Positions 35,917-46,751 of a stretch of 64,000 nt of DNA are shown piece by piece. The DNA is from an uncultured Candidatus Puniceispirillum sp. (GTDB lineage Bacteria > Pseudomonadota > Alphaproteobacteria > Puniceispirillales > Puniceispirillaceae): contig CAJJBY010000001.1 in assembly GCA_905182545.1 (NCBI GenBank), positions 62,001 through 126,000 on the forward strand. The letters run 5' to 3'. The notes below the pieces were generated by a model. That model did not search any database. It was not told the origin of the DNA and worked only from the letters and a program-made list of their open reading frames with translations. Position 1 is the stretch's first letter. Every line of letters starts with the position of its first letter. A program made the translations under genes and the position numbers.

Positions 35917-35961
35917 GTTAAATCGATTAATTTAACAATGATAAGTTATTGGACAACTTAT
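35917..35961. promoter_or_regulatory. Two inverted repeats in the LysR-soeA divergent promoter
   Basis: GTTAAAT (35917-35923) pairs with ATTTAAC (35930-35936) over a 6-base spacer. ATAAGTT (35941-35947) pairs with AACTTAT (35955-35961) over 7 bases. Two adjacent dyads next to a LysR start are the standard layout of recognition and activation sites. Confidence 0.55.
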
Positions 35962-36067
35962 TTTGTTTTAGCGTACGACGTATCTTAGGTTTTGAGGTCA
36001 ACCTAAATTGATGGCTGATCTTTGATGCTCACCTAGCACTCTAGACTTCGAACCAAAGGATATTATC

Positions 36068-38878
36068 GTGAGTGAACCACACATAGAAAATTCGCCGCAA
36101 GTTTCGGACGAGGTAAAACAGACGACGTGTTACATGTGCGCCTGTCGGTGCGGTATAAATGTTCATATCCGCGACGAAAAGATCCGTTACATTGAGGGTA
36201 ATAGGGATCATCCTATTAATAAGGGAGTTTTGTGCGCCAAAGGTTCAGCAGGAATAATGCAGCATTATTCTCCCGCACGACTTAAATCACCGATGAAGCG
36301 CGTTGGACCTAGAGGATCTGGTCAATTTGAGCCAATTAGTTGGGAGGAGGCGTTATCAACTGCAACAGAATGGCTTGCGCCCATAAGGAAAAGTGATCCA
36401 AAAAAGCTAGCATTTTTTACTGGACGCGATCAATCTCAGGCCTTGACAAGTTGGTGGGCGCAGCAATTTGGAACTCCAAATTTTGCGGCACATGGTGGCT
36501 TTTGCTCTGTAAACATGGCTGCAGGAGGAATCTATACTATTGGAGGTGCGTTCTGGGAGTTTGGCGCTCCAGACTGGAATCTGACTGAAATATTTGTGCT
36601 TTTTGGAGTGGCTGAAGACCATGATTCTAACCCTATTAAAATTGGGTTAGGCAAGGTCAAGGGAAGAGGGAAAAGAGTCGTTTCTGTTAATCCTGTTCAG
36701 ACTGGTTATGCCGCAATATCGGACGATTGGTATGGAATAACACCTGGTACGGACGGTTTATTGATAATATCGTTAATTCGTGAGTTGATGCGTTCTGGCA
36801 ATATTGATGTTGACTACCTTCGTCGTTACACAAATTCACCATGGCTTGTGATCCGTAATCCTGGTGCTGCTAATGATGGACTGTTTCTTCGGGATTCTGA
36901 TGGGTGCCCTCAGGTAATAGATCGCTCAACGGGTAAAATAGTTTCGCACACAACAAAGAATATAAGCACTGCGATGCATGGTGAAATAGCTCTTGATGGT
37001 GGTGGTGTAGCAACACCTGCGTTTGTGATTATGGGTGAAACCTATATGGATGATGCATACGCACCTGAGTCTGTTTGCGCTACTGTCGGCATTTCAGCTG
37101 ATCGTATCCGTCAATTTGCTGCGGATTTGGCTGAAGCCGCTTTTGCGAAGGAGGTTGTAATTAATCAGCCTTGGACGGACTGGAAGGGTGAAAAGCATAA
37201 AACAATGATTGGTCGCCCAGTCTCTATGCACGCTATGCGAGGAATATCTGCTCACTCCAATGGTTTCCAGACTTGTAGAGCGCTGCATGTTCTTCAATTA
37301 ATGTTGGGTTCTATTGAGGTTCCTGGTGGTTGGCGGTTTAAGCCGCCATATCCAAAACCACCCGAAGCGCACCCAAAACCTGCAGGCAGACCAGATCAAA
37401 TTCAAGCTGGCAAGCCTCTTGCTGGCGCTCCTCTAGGCTATGTGTTAGGGCCGGATGATTTGCTGCTTAATGCTGATGGTGGCCCTCAGAGAATTGATAA
37501 GGCCTACAGTTGGGACGCCCCAATGTCCGCTCATGGGCTGATGCACATGGTGATTTCAAATGCGGTTGCATGGAGATCCATACCATGTTGATGTATTGTT
37601 TATGTACATGGCGAATATGGCATGGAATTCATCAATGAACACCCGCGGTGTGATGGAAATGCTCACTGAGAAAAACTCTGAAACTGGCGACTATAAGATT
37701 CCCAAAATCATTTATTCGGATGCATATTCATCAGAAATGGTGGCTTACGCCGACTTAATTCTTCCAGATACCACGTATCTTGAACGTCATGATGCTATTT
37801 CCTTACTTGACCGGCCAATATGCGAGGCTGATGCCGTTGCCGACGCCATTCGATGGCCCGTATTTCGCTCCGATCGAGACGTAAGAGGGCTTTCAATCTG
37901 TTCTGCTGGACCTTGGTGCCAGGCTTGGACTTGCCGGGCTATGACTAATGAAGATGGTCAGCAGAAATATGCGGATTATGGCGACTATACGTAATCAATC
38001 ATGAGCGAAAGCCCGGCATTGGCCCACTTGCCGGGTTTAGAGGTAATGGATGAATCAGGGCGCGGTGAACCTCAATCCTGGACAAATTGAAGCTTACATA
38101 GCTAATGGAGCGTTCTGGCATAAAGAAATTCCTAAAGAAGCGCGCTATTATAAAATGGCTAACATGGCTTATCAGGATTTTGCAGTTGATATGGGTATTT
38201 ACGACAGCCCTCAGCCCTATGCTTTTCAAATTTACAGTGAAACACTTCAGAAATTTCACCTTGCCGGAGCGGGACACGGAAATATTCTCCCCCCCGAGCA
38301 TTTGCGCTCAAGAATAAAGACTTGTTTTACTCCCCTGCCAACTTGGTATGCGCCGTTTGAAGGAGAGGCAGTATCGGACGTTGAATACCCACTCCACGCT
38401 CTAACCCAGCGGCCGATGGCCATGTATCATTCGTGGGGTTCACAAAACCCATGGCTTAGACAGATACATGGTCACAATCCTATGTTCATTCCAAAGGGAC
38501 TTGCAGAGCAGCACGATCTTTCTGACGGTGACTGGATCTGGGTAACATCTCACCACGGCAAAATAAGAGTTCCCGTAGCTGTAATGGCTGGCCTTGAATG
38601 AAAAAACTATATGGACATGGAATGCCATTGGTAAAAGAAAAGGGCGCTTGGCAACTTGAAGAAGACGCGCCTGAAGCAAAAAAAGGATTTCTACTAAACC
38701 ATCTTAATCAAAGAACTTTTGCCAGCGCAAGGCTGATGGACAAAGATGGTCAAATTCAGATCCAATAACAGGGCAGGCCGCTTGGTTTGATTTAAAGGTC
38801 AAAATAGCCAAGGCGGATCCTATGAACCAGCAGTATCCTCCCCCAATTTTCAGCTTTACCGCGAATGAACGCCGTTGA
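36068..38878 (+). pseudogene. soeA: SoeA-like cytoplasmic sulfite dehydrogenase molybdopterin subunit, multiply frame-broken
   Basis: A molybdopterin oxidoreductase reconstructed at about 930 residues. The first ~500 residues are intact from GTG 36068 (AAAGGA upstream) and include the [4Fe-4S] motif C-Y-M-C-A-C-R-C with a later V-L-C-A-K-G. There is no twin-arginine signal, so it faces the cytoplasm like SoeA of the SoeABC sulfite-oxidising complex. Past 37560 the coding frame shifts by single bases near 37565, 37890, 37933, 37945, 37990, 38050, 38072, 38598, 38642, 38705 and 38730. Well-conserved stretches such as A-L-T-Q-R-P-M-A-M-Y-H-S-W and G-Q-A-A-W-F-D-L-K-V resume in between. The cause is either assembly error or recent decay. 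Confidence 0.78.
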
Positions 38879-38955
38879 TCCGAGCCAGTTAAAACCCTCC
38901 GATATGGATTACAATGGACCGTAAACGATAAGAAATCTTGGTGGAGGAAAAAGTA

Positions 38956-39696
38956 ATGACAAGTTTACCGGAACCCTCTGCAATCAAACTTGGCTTGGTG
39001 ATTGACCTCGATATTTGTGTTGGGTGTCAAGCTTGTGTGGTTAACTGTAAAGAGTGGAACACCTCTGGATATGGTGCCCCTTAAGTGATGAGAGTGCATA
39101 TGGTGCCGACCCGAGTGGATCTTGGCTTAACAGAGTACATGCATTTGAAGCTGGGGTAGGAGAAGATGCAAAAACTGTGCATTTTCCAAAGTCATGTTTG
39201 CATTGTGAGGATGCTCCCTGTGTAACTGCATGTCCGACGGGAGCCTCTTTCAAACGTGCGGAAGATGGAATAGTTTTGTCAATGAAGACTGGTGTATTGG
39301 CTGTGGTCTTTGCGCATGGTCGTGTCCTTATGGGGCTCGAGAAATGGATCCTGCGAAGGTGTAATGAAAAAGTGTACGCTTTGTGTTGATCGAATTTATA
39401 ATGAAAATCTTCCTGAAGAGGATAGGGTGCCAGCATGTGTGCGAACTTGTCCCACTAACGCCAGGCATTTTGGCGATTTTGGTGACCCAAATTCTGATGT
39501 GAGCATTATGGTAGCTGAACGAGGCGGGTTTGATCTGTTGCCAGAGCAAGGGACAAAACCGGTGAATAAATATTTGCCGCCAAGGCCTCGGCGCAAATCA
39601 GTCGACCAGCCAATGTCATTACTTGCAATGGCTGATGCAGCCACACCAAAAGGCTTTTGGCAGTGGATGGATAATACACTTGAAAAGTTAGGATGA
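38956..39696 (+). pseudogene. soeB: SoeB-like iron-sulfur subunit, frame-broken
   Basis: A four-cluster ferredoxin-type subunit of about 245 residues. It starts at ATG 38956 after GGAGG with C-V-G-C-Q-A-C-V-V-N-C, then C-L-H-C-E-D-A-P-C and C-T-L-C-V-D-R-I. The frame breaks near 39080, 39280 and 39358, each apparently a missing single base. Restoring these gives C-I-G-C-G-L-C-A-W-S-C-P-Y-G-A-R. It would carry electrons from SoeA to SoeC. Confidence 0.75.
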
Positions 39697-39700
39697 GTTC

Positions 39701-40538
39701 ATGCACCCCGCGTGGTCAATTATTTTCTTCACATCTATATCTGGGTTAGGCTTAGGGCTTGCTGGATTCATTGTTTTAGGACTTGTGAATCTTACCCTTT
39801 TTTTGCATTTTTCTGTCGCAATCTCAGTGGTCTTTGGATTGATAGGGGCTGGCTTGCTTAGCTCAACATTACATCTTGGCCATCCCGAACGTGCCTGGAG
39901 GGCATTAAGCCAATGGCGGTCTAGTTGGTTGTCAAGAGAAGGGGTTCTAGCGATACTTGTCCTTGCCTTATTGAGTTGTTGGTTTGCGTTCACCTTCTTT
40001 ATTGGGCCGCCACCGCTATGGTCTGGTTTTTTGATACTGGTTTTGATAATAGCAACAGTCTACGCAACGTCGATGATATATGGATCATTGAAGACCGTCT
40101 CTTGTTGGCACCACCCATTGACGCCAGTTTGTTATTTGATGTTCTCTGCATGTGGTGGATCACTTGCTTTCTTATCGATGTTGGCTTTGTTTGGTCAAAC
40201 CATTCCCGGCATTCTCACCGAGATCACCTTCTGCTTTTCTCATTGGAACGTGGGCTCTGAAATTTGCGTGGTGGTGGGCGCTGGACCACAGTGTTTCAGT
40301 TAGCACGGTGGAAACAGCAACAGGACTGGGCGCAATGGGAAAAGTCCGCTCACTTATGCCACCTCATACGTCTGAGAATTATCTACAAAAAGAGATGGGT
40401 TTTGTTGTTGCGAGGCGTCACGCCGTCAAATTAAGGTATATTTCCATTTTTTTTGGAGGGATCCTTCCAGTCATCTGCGTTATTTTTAGCGGCTCATCAG
40501 CGGGCGTCGCTGAGCATGGCCTGCAGTTTTTCATATAA
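39701..40538 (+). pseudogene. soeC: SoeC-like (DmsC/NrfD type) membrane anchor, frame-broken
   Basis: A membrane protein of about 278 residues with roughly eight helices, starting at 39701 right after soeB. L-H-L-G-H-P-E-R-A-W-R-A and S-W-L-S-R-E-G are DmsC/SoeC family hallmarks. The frame breaks near 40245, and the C-terminal part (T-V-E-T-A-T-G-L-G, P-P-H-T-S-E-N-Y) continues in another frame. It would bind quinone and anchor SoeAB. Confidence 0.75.
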
Positions 40539-40664
40539 TGGGAGTTTTCGTTGAGCGCTGGCTATTCTTTGCCGAAGCAAAGCACGTCGTCACTCTCTAT
40601 TATGGCGACGAGCAATTGATGTTGATCTGAGCTTGCACCTTAATAAAAACTATTGAGCCTAAAT

Positions 40665-40699
40665 AAAACCGGCCCCAAATTAACTAAAGGACCGGTTTT
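40665..40699. terminator. Bidirectional terminator between soeC and the pyrophosphatase
   Basis: AAAACCGG (40665-40672) and CCGGTTTT (40692-40699) pair, with extra C/G pairs inside the loop side. The A/T ends give a T run in both directions. It closes both the soe unit (+) and hppA (-). Confidence 0.75.
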
Positions 40700-40718
40700 A
40701 ATATTTTGATCGTCAGGA

Positions 40719-42729
40719 TCACACCAAAAGAGGTGCAATCACAAGGCTGACAATGGCCATCACATTGATCAGGATGTTCATTGCAGGGCCTGAGGTGTCT
40801 TTCAGCGGGTCACCAACTGTATCACCAACAACTGCCGCTTTATGGACATCAGAACCTTTACCCCCAAGGTTACCCTTTTCGACATATTTCTTTGCATTGT
40901 CCCAAGCGCCACCAGCATTTGCCATCATCAGCGCCATCATCACACAGCAAACCAATGCACCAGCAAGCACGCCGCCAAGTGCCTTTGGTCCAAGACCAAA
41001 GCCAATAACAACAGGTGCCAACACAGCCATTGATCCAGGCAGGATCATCTTGCGAAGCGCAGCGCGGGTCGCAATGTCAACACAACGTGCTGTATCTGGC
41101 TTTGCTGTCCCTTCAAGAAGGCCTGGGATTTCTTTGAACTGACGGCGAACTTCGACGATCATGTCAAACGCTGCATCACCAACCGCAGTCATTGTCATTG
41201 CACTGACAAGGAATGGGAAGATGCCGCCAATGAACATACCACAAAGAACCATCGGGTCATTGATCGCAAGAACGAAATTTGGATCGCCATTGCTGATCTT
41301 GGCAATATAGGCGCTGATCAGTGCCAGTGCGGCAAGCGCCGCAGCACTGATGGCGAAGCCTTTACCAATCGCAGCAGTTGAGTTGCCAACTTCGTCAAGT
41401 GAGTCGGTGATTTCACGGGTTTCTTTGCCCATGTTTGCCATTTCGGCGATACCACCGGCATTATCGGCAACTGGGCCATAGGCATCAATCGCCATGGTGA
41501 TGCCAACAGTTGACAACATGCCAACAGCAGCAAGACCAACACCGTAAAGGCCAGCGGCCTCATTGGCGCAATAGATGATGGCAGCAATGGTCAGAGCTGG
41601 AATGGCAACAGACTGCATGCCTGTGGCCAAACCTGAAATCATCACAGTTGCTGGGCCAGTTTCACCGTCTTTCGCAATTTTACGAACCGGCGCACCGCCT
41701 GTGTAATATTCAGTAACAAGACCAACGACAATGCCGCCGATCGCGCCAACCAGAACAGCAACCCAAATACCGTTGGCGCCGCCCATGGCTTGGACTAGGA
41801 AATAGGCACCGCCGATAAAGATAACGGCTGAACCGATTGTGCCGAAACGCAAGGCAACATCAGCGCTTTTGCTTGAGAAGAGCTTCACCGCAAAAATGCC
41901 AGCAAGCGAACAAAGCAGGCCAAGTGACGCAAGCGCCAAAGGCATGAACTGAAGAACTTCCTGATTACCACCAAGGCGGGCGATGTTTTCAAGTGACATT
42001 GACGCGGCAAGAGCGATCGAAGCAATCATCGCACCACAATAGGATTCGAAAATGTCCGAACCCATGCCGGCGACGTCACCAACGTTGTCACCGACATTAT
42101 CGGCGATAACCGCTGGGTTGCGAGGATCATCTTCAGGAATGCCTGCTTCAACCTTACCAACAAGGTCGGCGCCCACATCGGCGCTTTTGGTAAAGATACC
42201 GCCACCAACACGGCTAAACAGGGCAACTGATGAGCCACCCATCGCAAAGCCCTCGATGGCTTCGATGCCATGCGCGGTGCCGCCCATGAAAAAATAGAGT
42301 GTGCCAATGCCAAGAAGACCCATCGACGCCACGGTAAGGCCCATGATCGAACCGCCAAAAAAGGCAACGTTCAGGGCAGCGGCTGCACCTTTTGTATTTG
42401 CGGCAACGGCGGTTCTGACATTTGCCTTGGTTGCTGAATACATGCCAATGTAGCCAGCTACGCCAGAGCAAAGCGCGCCGAGAGTGAAGGAGATTGCCGT
42501 GTCAGCACCGAGGCTGGCATAAAGAGCGACGATACAGATGACGCAGAAATATTGCCAAACGCTTGTATTCGCTGGCCATGAAGACCATTGCGCCGAGATG
42601 AATTTCGTCGGAAATTTCTTTGACTCTACCTTCGCCAGCTGGTGATTTGATAATATTGACGTAAATCAATAAGGCAGCGATCATACCGAACCCACCAAAG
42701 GTGATCGGCAGAATTGCATTTGTAAGCAT
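40719..42729 (-). CDS. hppA: Membrane proton-translocating pyrophosphatase, frame broken near 42547
   Basis: An H+-PPase of about 670 residues that couples pyrophosphate hydrolysis to ion pumping. The substrate region ([13 protein letters not shown]) and multiple helices are conserved. The [10 protein letters not shown] segment has Ala where K+-independent enzymes have Lys, so this looks like the K+-dependent type. An extra T in a short homopolymer near 42545-42549 separates the N-terminal ~65 residues from the rest. Because this gene is normally functional, the break is probably a sequencing error. The higher GC content marks it as outside the island. Confidence 0.9.
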
Positions 42730-42966
42730 GAAAGGATCCTCTTGCTTGATAAAGATGTGCGCAATGCTCTAGCGATAAGCTAGAAGCGGCGCGAAGACGC
42801 CGAGGTTATAACGGTAATGACGCATAGTGTAAACCATAGAATACTCAAGGTTTGCAAAGCTTTTGGATTGATTGCGATTGCCCAGATTGAATTGTACATA
42901 TTGGGCTTACTATGACGATGCGATTTGCCTTGAATTTTGTCTTTCTGGCAGCGTCAAACGGCATAT

Positions 42967-44151
42967 TTAGCCGGTTTCCAAGAGTGAGTATTTCGAGCGA
43001 ATTACCTCTTCTACTGAATAGACATTCAAGGGCGTAAAACCATTGAACCCAACTGAGGAATAAGTTGATGTGTAAGCGCCAGTGGCGTGAACCCACACTT
43101 TGTCTCCAGATCGCAAGTTAATAGGCATTTCAACTGGCGTACGTTCATATAGTGTGTCGACGGAGTCGCACGTTGGGCCAGCTATAATTGCTTTTTCACA
43201 TATTTCGTTCTCTAGCCCCGGAACCGAGATGTGGTATTTGATTGCCTCACCTTCAGTTTCTGCTAGACCGTTAAAACGGCCCACATCAAGAAAAATCCAG
43301 CGATAGCGGTCAGTTTCACTTTTTCTCGCAACTAAAATGACTTCGCCAACTATTAAACCAGCATCGCCCACAATAGCTCTTCCGGGTTCCGCTATGAGTT
43401 TTGGGATTTCATTATTAAAATATTTGGTTAACGAGTTTTGAATTTCTTGGGCGTACAGTCGCAATTCTGGAGGCCTACCATTACCAAAATTGGTAGGAAA
43501 GCCGCCCCCTAAATTCAGAGTGTCTAACTTTATATCTTGAGATGATAATTCGTCGAAAATATATTTGGCTTGGGCAATTGCTGCATCCCAGGCTGAAACG
43601 CTAAGTTGTTGCGAACCAACGTGAAATGATATTCCTCTAGGCTTGAGGCCGAGAGATGCAGCCTTGGCCAGCAACTCGATCGCCATAATGGCATCACAAC
43701 CAAATTTTCGGCTTAGAGGCCACTCGGAGCCTTTTCCTAGGTTATTAACCAAAATTCGGCACATCACGTTGGATGCTGGCGCGCATTTAGCAATTTTATC
43801 CAGCTCCTCAAGGGCATCGAATGCAAAGTGTCGGACGCCCAACTGGAAAGCTTTGGCAATATCGGATGACTTTTTTATTGTGGAGCCAAACGAGATTTTA
43901 TTTATCTCTCCACCGGACGCAATAACCATACAAATTTCGTTGAAAGAAGCGCAGTCGAATGATGCACCCTCTAGTGCTAGTCGAGACAGCACATCAGAAT
44001 GAGGGTTGGCTTTAACAGCATAGAAAACCTGAGCATTTTTGAATTTATCGCTAAAATTGCGATAATTTTCAGCCGCCCGTTCCTGGTCAATCACAAGAAA
44101 AGGGGTAGATAGTGAGCAATCGGTAATGGCTGACTTGATGCGTAATGTCAC
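42967..44151 (-). CDS. Ornithine/lysine/arginine-type decarboxylase (fold type III)
   Basis: A 394-residue PLP enzyme of the alanine-racemase-like decarboxylase group. The PLP lysine lies in Y-A-V-K-A-N-P, H-V-G-S-Q precedes the phosphate-binding G-G-G-F-P, and the second-subunit Cys-Asp is in G-P-T-C-D-S. It makes putrescine or cadaverine for polyamine supply. Many alphaproteobacteria use this family with ornithine and lysine. It stands alone between hppA and pyrC. Ornithine is the likeliest substrate. Confidence 0.87.
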   Translation of the reverse strand: MTLRIKSAITDCSLSTPFLVIDQERAAENYRNFSDKFKNAQVFYAVKANPHSDVLSRLALEGASFDCASFNEICMVIASGGEINKISFGSTIKKSSDIAKAFQLGVRHFAFDALEELDKIAKCAPASNVMCRILVNNLGKGSEWPLSRKFGCDAIMAIELLAKAASLGLKPRGISFHVGSQQLSVSAWDAAIAQAKYIFDELSSQDIKLDTLNLGGGFPTNFGNGRPPELRLYAQEIQNSLTKYFNNEIPKLIAEPGRAIVGDAGLIVGEVILVARKSETDRYRWIFLDVGRFNGLAETEGEAIKYHISVPGLENEICEKAIIAGPTCDSVDTLYERTPVEMPINLRSGDKVWVHATGAYTSTYSSVGFNGFTPLNVYSVEEVIRSKYSLLETG

Positions 44152-44573
44152 TATTTTGCCTCCCTAACTCATTTTCCTTCAGGGTTTATGACAATTGATG
44201 AAGCGTGAAAACAACGATAGTGCCAATGTCTTCGGTGGACACAACGGCCAATTTCAAAACTATTCGGTAAGTTGTTTACGGGTTCCTCGGAACTCCACGT
44301 TCAATAGCGAGAAAGCCCAAGCCACTTGCTTTACCTAATATTGGAGAACATTTATTCTTATTTGCAGGAAAATGCAAATAGAATATCCGCCCCCATCATC
44401 GCCTGAAGCGTTATGGAAGAGCGTAAAGGTTAGCAAAAGAAAGTGATGATGTTTGTTATAATGATAGTTGTCCGAGTACTGTAGATTTTGCGCAGTGATG
44501 TTGGTATGAGTTTTGGCATCGTGTTGTTTAATTATCGTCTTCGTAGTGATTAACGTTTATGGGAATCTTTGTT
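44152..44573. other. Long intergenic gap with one hairpin
   Basis: This 422-base gap separates the divergent decarboxylase and dihydroorotase genes. TATTTGCA (44359-44366) pairs with TGCAAATA (44373-44380) around GGAAAA, with partial extension of the arms outside; it may be an operator or a 5' leader stem. No tRNA, small ORF with a good start, or riboswitch is recognised. Confidence 0.4.
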
Positions 44574-45620
44574 ATGACCCAAATGACCATCCGTCGCCCT
44601 GATGATTGGCATCTTCATCTTCGTGATGGCGCCATACTTGGCGCGGTTATTGATGATACGGCGCGCCATTTTGCTCGCGCCATCATCATGCCAAACCTGG
44701 TGCCGCCAATAGTAACAGGCGCCGAAGCGGCGGCATATCGAGACAGGATCATGGCTTGTGTCAATCCAGATCATGGTTTTACGCCACTTATGACTTTATA
44801 TCTGACCGAAACAACAGGTTCGGATGATGTTGCCGCGGCGGCCAAATCGGGCTTGATCAATGCGGTTAAGCTGTATCCGGCAGGGGCAACCACCAATTCA
44901 GCATCGGGCGTTCGCGATCTGGACAAGGTCATCGCCGTTCTGGAAAAAATGGCTGACATCGGCCTGCCACTATGTGTTCATGGCGAAGTGACTGATCCGC
45001 AAATTGATATTTTTGACCGCGAAGCGGTGTTTATCGAAACCGTTCTTGATCCGTTGCGGCGGCGGGTGCCTGATTTACGGGTCGTGTTGGAGCATGTGAC
45101 CACCAGCGATGGTGTCGATTATGTCCAATCTGGCGGTGCCAATATTGCCGCCACCATCACAACGCATCATCTGTTTATCAATCGTAATCATATTCTGGCT
45201 GGTGGCATTCGCCCACATTATTATTGTTTGCCAGTCGCCAAGCGCGAAAGCCACCGCCGTGCCCTGATTGCGGCGGTCATTTCCGGTGATGGCAGTTTCT
45301 TTCTTGGTACCGACAGTGCGCCGCATCTGGACGCTGCCAAGCTGATGGCTTGTGGCTGTGCTGGTATCTATACCGCACCAAACACCATGTCGTGTCTTGC
45401 GCATATTTTTGAAGCTGAAGATGCGCTTGATCAGCTTGAAGCTTTTACCTCATTGCATGGCCCGGAATTTTATCGCTTACCAGTTAATGAAGAGCGGATT
45501 ACTTTGGTCAAACAGGATGCACCAGTCATCTATCCGGAAAGCCGCGCGACGCCTGATGGGCCATTGACGATTTTTGATTGCGGCACGCCGCTTTACTGGG
45601 CGGTTCAGAATGCCGGTTAA
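44574..45620 (+). CDS. pyrC: Dihydroorotase, class II
   Basis: A zinc amidohydrolase of about 348 residues that closes carbamoyl-aspartate to dihydroorotate in pyrimidine synthesis. The metal motif H-L-H-L-R-D-G is at the N-terminus, the carbamylated lysine is in [10 protein letters not shown], and G-T-D-S-A-P-H holds the catalytic Asp. I prefer ATG 44574 over the in-frame ATG 44559 because the E. coli-like core starts here. It marks the return to GC-rich genes. Confidence 0.93.
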   Translation: MTQMTIRRPDDWHLHLRDGAILGAVIDDTARHFARAIIMPNLVPPIVTGAEAAAYRDRIMACVNPDHGFTPLMTLYLTETTGSDDVAAAAKSGLINAVKLYPAGATTNSASGVRDLDKVIAVLEKMADIGLPLCVHGEVTDPQIDIFDREAVFIETVLDPLRRRVPDLRVVLEHVTTSDGVDYVQSGGANIAATITTHHLFINRNHILAGGIRPHYYCLPVAKRESHRRALIAAVISGDGSFFLGTDSAPHLDAAKLMACGCAGIYTAPNTMSCLAHIFEAEDALDQLEAFTSLHGPEFYRLPVNEERITLVKQDAPVIYPESRATPDGPLTIFDCGTPLYWAVQNAG

Positions 45621-45688
45621 ACTGGACTGACGCGGGCTGGCATTCTCAACCCACCCCCTCCGCTTTGCGGATGACTTATCATGAGGGG

Positions 45689-46624
45689 CTATAGTTTGGT
45701 CTCGCGGGCTCCGGCATTTGGCCGAAGCGATTTTTTGGCGCGTGCCTCACGCTGGGTGATATAGACGGTCGAGGCAAAAATAACTGCCCCGCCAATCCAT
45801 GTCCATAGACCCGGCAATTCGCTAAAAATCAACCATGCTAGAATAACTGCAAATGGCAATTTGATGAATTCAAGCGGTTGCAAAGCGGTTATATCAACAA
45901 GCCGATAGGCGCGGGTAAAGCATAGATGCGCAATCGTTCCGGCAAGCGCCATCGCCCATAAATAGCCCCAGCTTTCAAGGCTTGGCCATTGCCAGACACT
46001 GAGTGCCGGTATCAATGCCAACGGCGCCTGCATTGCCACCATCCATGTCACAATGGCTTCGGGTGTTTCGGTTGCGGTTAGTTTTTTCACGATCAGTGAC
46101 GCCATTGCAATTGACAAGGCACTGGCAAGCGCCATCATCGCGCCAACCGAAATTTCGGTAAAGCCCGGTTGCAAGATGATCAATGTTCCCAAAAATCCAA
46201 CAGCGATAGCAGCGATCCGCCGCGCGCGAATGATTTCACCAAGAAATAACACCGCGCCAATGGTTACAAATAAAGGGCCGGTAAAACTAAGCGCGGTCAT
46301 TTGCGCCAGCGGAATTAATGTTAGGGCAGTAAAGCCGCAAAACATACCGCCAAAGTTGATCACTGCACGCAGGAAAAACAGCTTTCGCTTTTGCATGCGG
46401 ATGCTTGACCAGCCAACGCGCATGATCAGTGGCACTAATAAAACCACCGCCAGGGCATTGCGGAAAAACACCACCTCAATCACGGGCAGATTGGCGGCAG
46501 ATAGCCGGATAAAAATCCCCATGCAGGTAAACATGAACAGCGCAACAATCATCAAGATTGTGGCGCGCATTTGCGGCGGTAAATTTTGAAAGGCCAGAGA
46601 CAAAGGCATAGGCATAGGCAGCAA
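45689..46624 (-). CDS. EamA/DMT-family transporter
   Basis: A 311-residue inner-membrane protein with ten predicted helices arranged as two EamA repeats. The family moves metabolites or amino acids across the membrane, often as exporters. An R-N-A-L-A-V segment in the first repeat and L-E-F-I-K-L-P in the second are typical. It converges on pyrC with a 68-base gap. The substrate cannot be predicted. Confidence 0.8.
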   Translation of the reverse strand: MLPMPMPLSLAFQNLPPQMRATILMIVALFMFTCMGIFIRLSAANLPVIEVVFFRNALAVVLLVPLIMRVGWSSIRMQKRKLFFLRAVINFGGMFCGFTALTLIPLAQMTALSFTGPLFVTIGAVLFLGEIIRARRIAAIAVGFLGTLIILQPGFTEISVGAMMALASALSIAMASLIVKKLTATETPEAIVTWMVAMQAPLALIPALSVWQWPSLESWGYLWAMALAGTIAHLCFTRAYRLVDITALQPLEFIKLPFAVILAWLIFSELPGLWTWIGGAVIFASTVYITQREARAKKSLRPNAGARETKL

Positions 46625-46751
46625 CGACCAACATAATAGAGGGTGGCAGCAAGCTTGTTTTAACCAAGATGACCTGTTGCCATATTATTGCCAGCCTAGG
46701 CGCGAAAGGAAATCAGCGTCAAAGGAAATCATTTTCAATTGTTATTTATCA

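Noticed and set aside
36068-38878. Periplasmic dimethyl sulfoxide reductase or polysulfide reductase
   Set aside because: No twin-arginine signal precedes the iron-sulfur motif, and the conserved C-terminal segments and regulator context fit the cytoplasmic SoeA type better.
40719-42729. Pyrophosphatase as part of the island, linked to Sat pyrophosphate use
   Set aside because: Its GC-rich composition matches the flank, it is on the opposite strand behind a terminator, and such pyrophosphatases are common core genes.
44152-44573. tRNA or small RNA gene in the long gap before pyrC
   Set aside because: No cloverleaf or T-loop consensus found; only one short hairpin is visible.
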